This document shows, piece after piece, positions 58,937-64,000 of a stretch of DNA of 64,000 bases (positions are counted from its first letter, which is position 1; each line of letters opens with the position of its first letter). The stretch spans positions 49,449,111-49,513,110 of the forward strand of contig NC_060247.1 of assembly GCF_921293095.1 (NCBI RefSeq). The letters run 5' to 3'. The position numbers and the translations under genes are program-made. The stretch comes from Ischnura elegans. Taxonomy: Eukaryota > Arthropoda > Insecta > Odonata > Coenagrionidae. The notes below the pieces were generated by a model that saw only the letters and a program-made list of their open reading frames with translations, was not told the origin of the DNA and ran no database searches.

Positions 58937-61256
58937 CATACAACTTTGCACCTGTGCACATGATTGCGAACAAATTTATTAGTTTAACGGAGCACTATTT
59001 TCATTTATTCCCCAAGTAAGGAGTACACGAAAAATTTCTCTTTCCAATACGGTCATCTCAAGAGCAATACCGTAGCAGAATGTACCTCATGGCCTTAACC
59101 TAGCATCCATCACATTGGAACAGTTTAATCTGATTAACTTAGGTGATCGACAATGTTTCCCTAAAAAATACCGGAATCACAATTAATTTAGTCTAGCAAT
59201 AAGTACGAATTAGTTGGATGCTATTATTAGAATTTTGGAATGTCAATCAATTCACAATTTCATGGAAAAAAAATAATGCAAGATGGAGAAAAGACTACGA
59301 ATCCGGGAAACTACAAATAATGCCTTTTGAAGCATGAAGCAGTGACGGAAGTAAGAATTCCAGGGCCGTCGCCCAATGAAATCTTCGCCCACAAAGTCAA
59401 GCAGCGAACTTTGAGGTACAGAAAATAAGCAAGAGGTGGAAGAGAAAAGTCGCAGTGGCACTGGGAACACTGTATGACATGGGGTAGGCAGCCTAGAAAA
59501 CGTTAAAACAAGAAATGTAGTAGTGAGGGTGAGGATGAGAGAACGCGGATTAACTGGAGATGAGCCACGTGAGATGGAAAGCGGGCGGAGACTGATGGAA
59601 GATGGCCGACCACAGGGTAATATGTCACGGTGGAGGGAGTAGGAAAACAAGGATTAGCAAGTGATGGCTGGTCGTATCGTGGAAGGCTGAGGTAACAGAC
59701 CGAGGTATATGGAGGCTGTGCTCAGATTATGGAATTACTTTCTGAAAAAAATTCAATATTCGATGGAGCTGAATAAAACGACAAGAAATTCCACCAGAAC
59801 TATTCAATTATAAAAAAAGAAGTATTGTCATCCGCTTTTTCCGACAAGGCGTATTTCATCCGAATCGACTAGAAAATTTAGCTGCTTGAATGAAACTTGG
59901 ATAAAAATTAGCATGAGGTTAATTAAAAACGGATACAAAATAGATAGGATACAAGATAGAATACTGTGAGAGAAAATAAAATAAATGATATCAACACAAC
60001 GCCCAGGTACAAATAGATTTGCTTGGAAAACACGTTTATAACCAGAGCCTCACTAAATGAATGCATACACAAGAAAATTGTACATTGTGCATACGTGCTC
60101 AACAAAAAGTAGCGTGCGACTTGAGAAAATTGCACAATAAACTTGAAACGAACAAGTTATAATGCAATTTATATACTTGCATAAGAAATTTAATGAACTG
60201 GGGGAGCAAGTTTTAGGACTGTACGAGTAGACCTCCATATCGATACAGTTCCTCAATAAAACGAGAGTCACTTGGCGCAAAAATAAGTACATTTCTTACG
60301 TAATTCACTGCATAAAAAAATGAAAGAAAGCAAACGAATATTTTGATTAAAAAAAAGGAAACTCCTAATGGAGGGATCAAATTTTACAAATATAATGCCA
60401 GTCAGAGTTTCCACAATGGTATAGTTAACGCAAAGATTCACTTCTTTTATAGATCTTAGTATACGGATTTAAGTAATTCAAGATGTTTTCGCCATGGGGA
60501 TATTACATCACCTTTTATGAAAAATAGACAAAGAAAAAAATGATGTAAGACAAAAGAAAGTTTTGCTCCGCAGTACTAACTCAGTCGCATTTGTCTTTTT
60601 CTACCGCCGCCCAGGTGAAAATAGCGGCCTCTATTTCACTCAACTCGCCGACCCAAAAAACTTTTCCAGTAACTATATGTCCAAAGTTAAAGAGCCATAT
60701 CCTACGCCGGCAAGCAGGTGTGATGTCCCACACTCCGATTCAAGTCATTCACAAAGACAGAGGAACACCCTTAAAGAAATGTCACTTTAACTAAATCGAT
60801 GTGCAAGCAGCCAGTGTCCCAATTTGTGTCGACATTATATGCCGCCGACGACGACGACATGAAGAAGAGAGTGGGCAAAGAGGCACAAGGGAGGCCAATG
60901 ATAAAGCTGACGGAATCGCGCGGAACTTTTTCTCACATAATTTTCTCTCTCCTAAATTTACGGATAAACATAGCAAAGAGCATACGTGCAGGCTAGGGGA
61001 CCGCATAGAGGAGGCCCAATTCCATCCCACAGGGGGCTGATTATTGTTGCCACTTCGGTCGAATTTTAATCGATTTTCAAAAATGTCCGCGGAGCGATAA
61101 TCAGTGTAATGGGATACACTTTTTTCTACAATATTTTACATTATAATGTTTGTAATTGCGAGGAATAGCCCTGAAAAGTATTAAATTTGATAGATCGAGA
61201 AAAATAAGTAAAATTCGAAGATTCAAGCGTGATGGAGTGGAATTTTTGCATGCTGA

Positions 61257-61363
61257 AATAAATACTTGAAAATTTCCACGATTATAAAATATATTACGAC
61301 CTAGGCTTCAATGTAACCACATCATATTCAACCTATAATCGTGGAAAATTGCAAGTATTTATT
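61257..61363. repeat. Small hairpin repeat
   Basis: AATAAATACTTG-AAAATTTCC-ACGATTATA at the left pairs with TATAATCGTGGAAAATTGCA-AGTATTTATT at the right (about 30-base arms, roughly 45-base loop). Probably a very short MITE. Confidence 0.65.
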
Positions 61364-63226
61364 CCAACTTTGAGAAAAATGCAAATGTGGTCAAATATCT
61401 ACCCTAAATTTTCTAAAATTTAAATATGATAGCATAAGTTTTTAAGCCAGTAATACGACATCAAAGAAAAAAAAATTAACGTTCGAGAGGGAGGCATCAG
61501 TCCTCTGTAGAAGTAAGTTGGGAGTATGCTTCGCGCGTTATTGCGGCAGAGGTGACTCGTCTCAATGGCTAGCCCGAGGGCGACCAACAAAAATCATGGA
61601 GAGGGATGTTCGTTGGATCCTAACTAATTCTCGTTTTTATTTCCACCCCAGTTTTCTTCTTCCCGTAAATGTCACGCTCCCGTGCTTTTCTCATAATGCC
61701 TTCTCCCTTTCGAGTCACGCGGAGAGCACGCCCGAGGAGGAACTCGCATCACGGAGGCAAACATGCACGCGGCCGCTCTCACGCTCCGTAGCTACGTTGT
61801 GTGTACGTACACAACTGTGCGAGTCTTCCAGCTTTATTGTTCTTTCACTATACATTCTTTTCTCTAAAGCCGCATTCATCGTGAATCACTGAATCGCATG
61901 GAAGAGGAAACAAAAGAGGCTGACCGCAGGGAGTAATATACGTACGTACCTCTCGCTGTTGCCAGATGAATATTGAAAAAAAGACAGGAGGAAAAATATT
62001 CGAGATTTTTTTTGTCACGTCGACTGATACACGCGAGGTGTACACTCGACGTACAGATACACGTAACCGAGGATACGGAGTTTTCTTTTTCCTTTTGACG
62101 GCGGAACTGAATTCTGTCCCTATATATCATTACAACTACCTATACCTAGGCCTGGATAATACATCGAAATACTGGAAAATGTGACGACATTAAAATACAT
62201 AGGGAATCCGATACTGATATGGAAAATGAAAGGATACATTTTGTTCGACTCACTAATTCATAGCTACATCTACAGGTTGCACATAGTTATACCTGACGAT
62301 GTAACTATGTTATGAAACCCGGGTCGTGCTTTTTCAAAAATATCAGTGAACCTAACAAAGTTTATTATTTCATTTTCCATAATTGAAAGATTTCACAAAG
62401 TTAAGCCTAAATTCAACAATAATATCCCATACTGAGCTATGACTGAGCAATAATCCCACGATATTTTAACGTTATAATTTTATAGGGCTCGATAACACAA
62501 TAGCTAACGTCTCGATATTAGTTGTCATAATTGCCAATCAAAGATATTAAAAAATAATCATATTTAGATGCTGAATTTTCAATATCGCTCAAGCCTACCC
62601 ATACTTGTATCCTTACGAAGTAAAAAATGATAAATAAACAAACAAAATTATATCACGCGAATATCAAATCATCAGCTGTGATTGAGTAGGTAAAGTTATA
62701 TTTAAAGCCTAGTTTTATTTGTATGGAACGGTAGTGAATCCTCGTTTTCCCGACTTCATGAGCACTAATGCAGAATTCTACGTGGGTATTCCTGTGATAG
62801 AGATTCAACGAATTCTAACTCATGACGATTTATTGCACAGCACGTGTGTTGTCTTTACTGAGCCAAATAATTAAAAACAACTTCTATCGTTTGTTTTTCC
62901 TCTTTGACAACATATTTCCCTGTGTAACCACACCTTAAAAACCTCACTTCCACTTGATTACATACAAGGTGAAGTAGTTTGCTCCCCCTGAATACCAGTA
63001 AAACCGGATAATTTACCTTTTAATTTTAAAATAGAGCAACTTCCAGGTGTTCAATTCGGCCGTAGGCCGAGATTTACGGTCTCCATTATAATCCAGTGAG
63101 ATATCCTTTAAATTAATTAATCTGAAATGGTTTTGAGACCATTAATTTTTTCCCATCGGCAACTGTATGCTATTATCTATGTCAACATTAGACAGCAATT
63201 AATATAAATTGACAGACCACGGTTGC

Positions 63227-63285
63227 AGGACCTAGTGCCATTAACAAAGCAATAGGTCTGAACCTTTATATAGGCACTAGGTCCT
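63227..63285. repeat. 13-bp hairpin
   Basis: AGGACCTAGTGCC (63227-63239) and GGCACTAGGTCCT (63273-63285) are exact inverse complements with a 33-base loop. Function unknown. Confidence 0.7.
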
Positions 63286-64000
63286 GACGCCTAATTGGGT
63301 CAATAAATAAAATTTTTGTTAAATGTTGCAATTGGTTTTTACGTTTGAGGAGGATACAACCAGATTTTATGATATCATGTACTTACCTCATATTACTGCG
63401 TTTGAGAGATAATTATAAAAATATTCTCAAGTTGTACGAAAACGTACACTTTGTCTTATGCGCATTAATTCGCAACGATTCCATTCCACGAGAACGAACT
63501 ATATTTGCTCGATGTATTGCTGACTATCGACTTACATTTTTCATTACATAGGTAAAAATGATATTCAGATACATTTTTTTTATGATTTGGAAAATCTTGT
63601 TTGCTAAAAGCGGGCGATTGTATTTATTAATTGAAGGCAGTCTCCATGCAAGTGATACCTTTCAGCCTTCTTAAAGCTTTTATTTAAAATAAAAGTATCT
63701 ATTAACCTGAAGAGTAAAAATATCATTATTTTCAGTAACGTCTATTTTATGCCTGTGCTAATACGGTGAAACAAATGATGAATAGTCGTACACATTTCAC
63801 TGAACTCGAGGGTTCACCCCCTCCCTAGCACGAAGCCATACCGCCCGGAGGAAATCTAAAGAAGACAAAAGGCTTCGGTGAAACAAAAATGAAGGATAAA
63901 AATGACGTATTTCCCGACGACATTATTTGTTTTGCATGAAATGAGGTCGTCATCGCGGGTGAGAAATATGAATTCCAACATCTCTTTGTTCAGCTGCCGA

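Larger units (their letters stand above)
57953..64000. other. DAGL 5' intron or upstream region
   Basis: Further DAGL N-terminal exons should lie upstream of 57952 on the minus strand. Reading this region gave no segment matching the first transmembrane helices, so they are probably beyond the window. A stretch richer in CpG at about 61500-62090 could be a regulatory region, but no promoter motif is convincing. A 129-codon minus frame at 58091-58480 and a 132-codon one at 59252-59650 match nothing known and are compatible with chance. Confidence 0.4.

Noticed and set aside
59252-59650. 132-codon minus-strand frame
   Set aside because: No motif, no repeat boundaries, composition skewed to Ser and Leu; such a length is expected by chance in this much sequence.

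Overview
This window is animal nuclear DNA, AT-rich, with long introns, GT-AG splice junctions and many small transposons. It looks like an arthropod, probably an insect, but nothing in the sequence fixes the species. No bacterial, organellar or viral gene was recognised.

Two conserved genes lie in convergent orientation. ALG11 (plus strand, about 17.1-24.8 kb) is the ER alpha-1,2-mannosyltransferase of lipid-linked oligosaccharide assembly. Eight exons chain with matching phase to a stop codon, and a short first exon is only tentatively placed. A diacylglycerol lipase of the DAGL-alpha type (minus strand, 31.58 kb to beyond the right edge) has twelve exons here. They carry the last part of the membrane domain, the Ser-Asp-His lipase core and a long Ser/Pro/Thr-rich tail. 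Its first exons are outside the window.

The left 17 kb is dominated by two near-identical inverted copies of one large DNA transposon. The right copy (10159-17013) is complete: 117-bp terminal inverted repeats (TIRs), a GCACGAA target duplication on both sides, and a decayed minus-strand gene with THAP and P-element transposase motifs. The left copy is cut by the window start and ends at 7477. Together they form a giant inverted repeat with a 2.7 kb spacer. The right copy sits about 95 bp upstream of the likely ALG11 start, so its TIR, with a CCAAT box and a palindromic CRE, has replaced the ancestral upstream DNA. Each copy has private nested insertions (a TTAA element in the left, a fold-back element in the right) with the matching empty site in the other copy. 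The right copy also holds a hAT element made of two tandem arrays; the matching part of the left copy is outside the window.

The rest is intron and intergenic DNA with recognisable small elements: a 2.5 kb element with ~370-bp TIRs and a broken DDE-like transposase in an ALG11 intron, two short hAT elements with perfect 8-bp target duplications, a mariner-type MITE with TA flanks, TTAA-flanked elements, a CACGTG-rich inverted-repeat element, tRNA-derived SINE-like pieces and LINE reverse transcriptase fragments.
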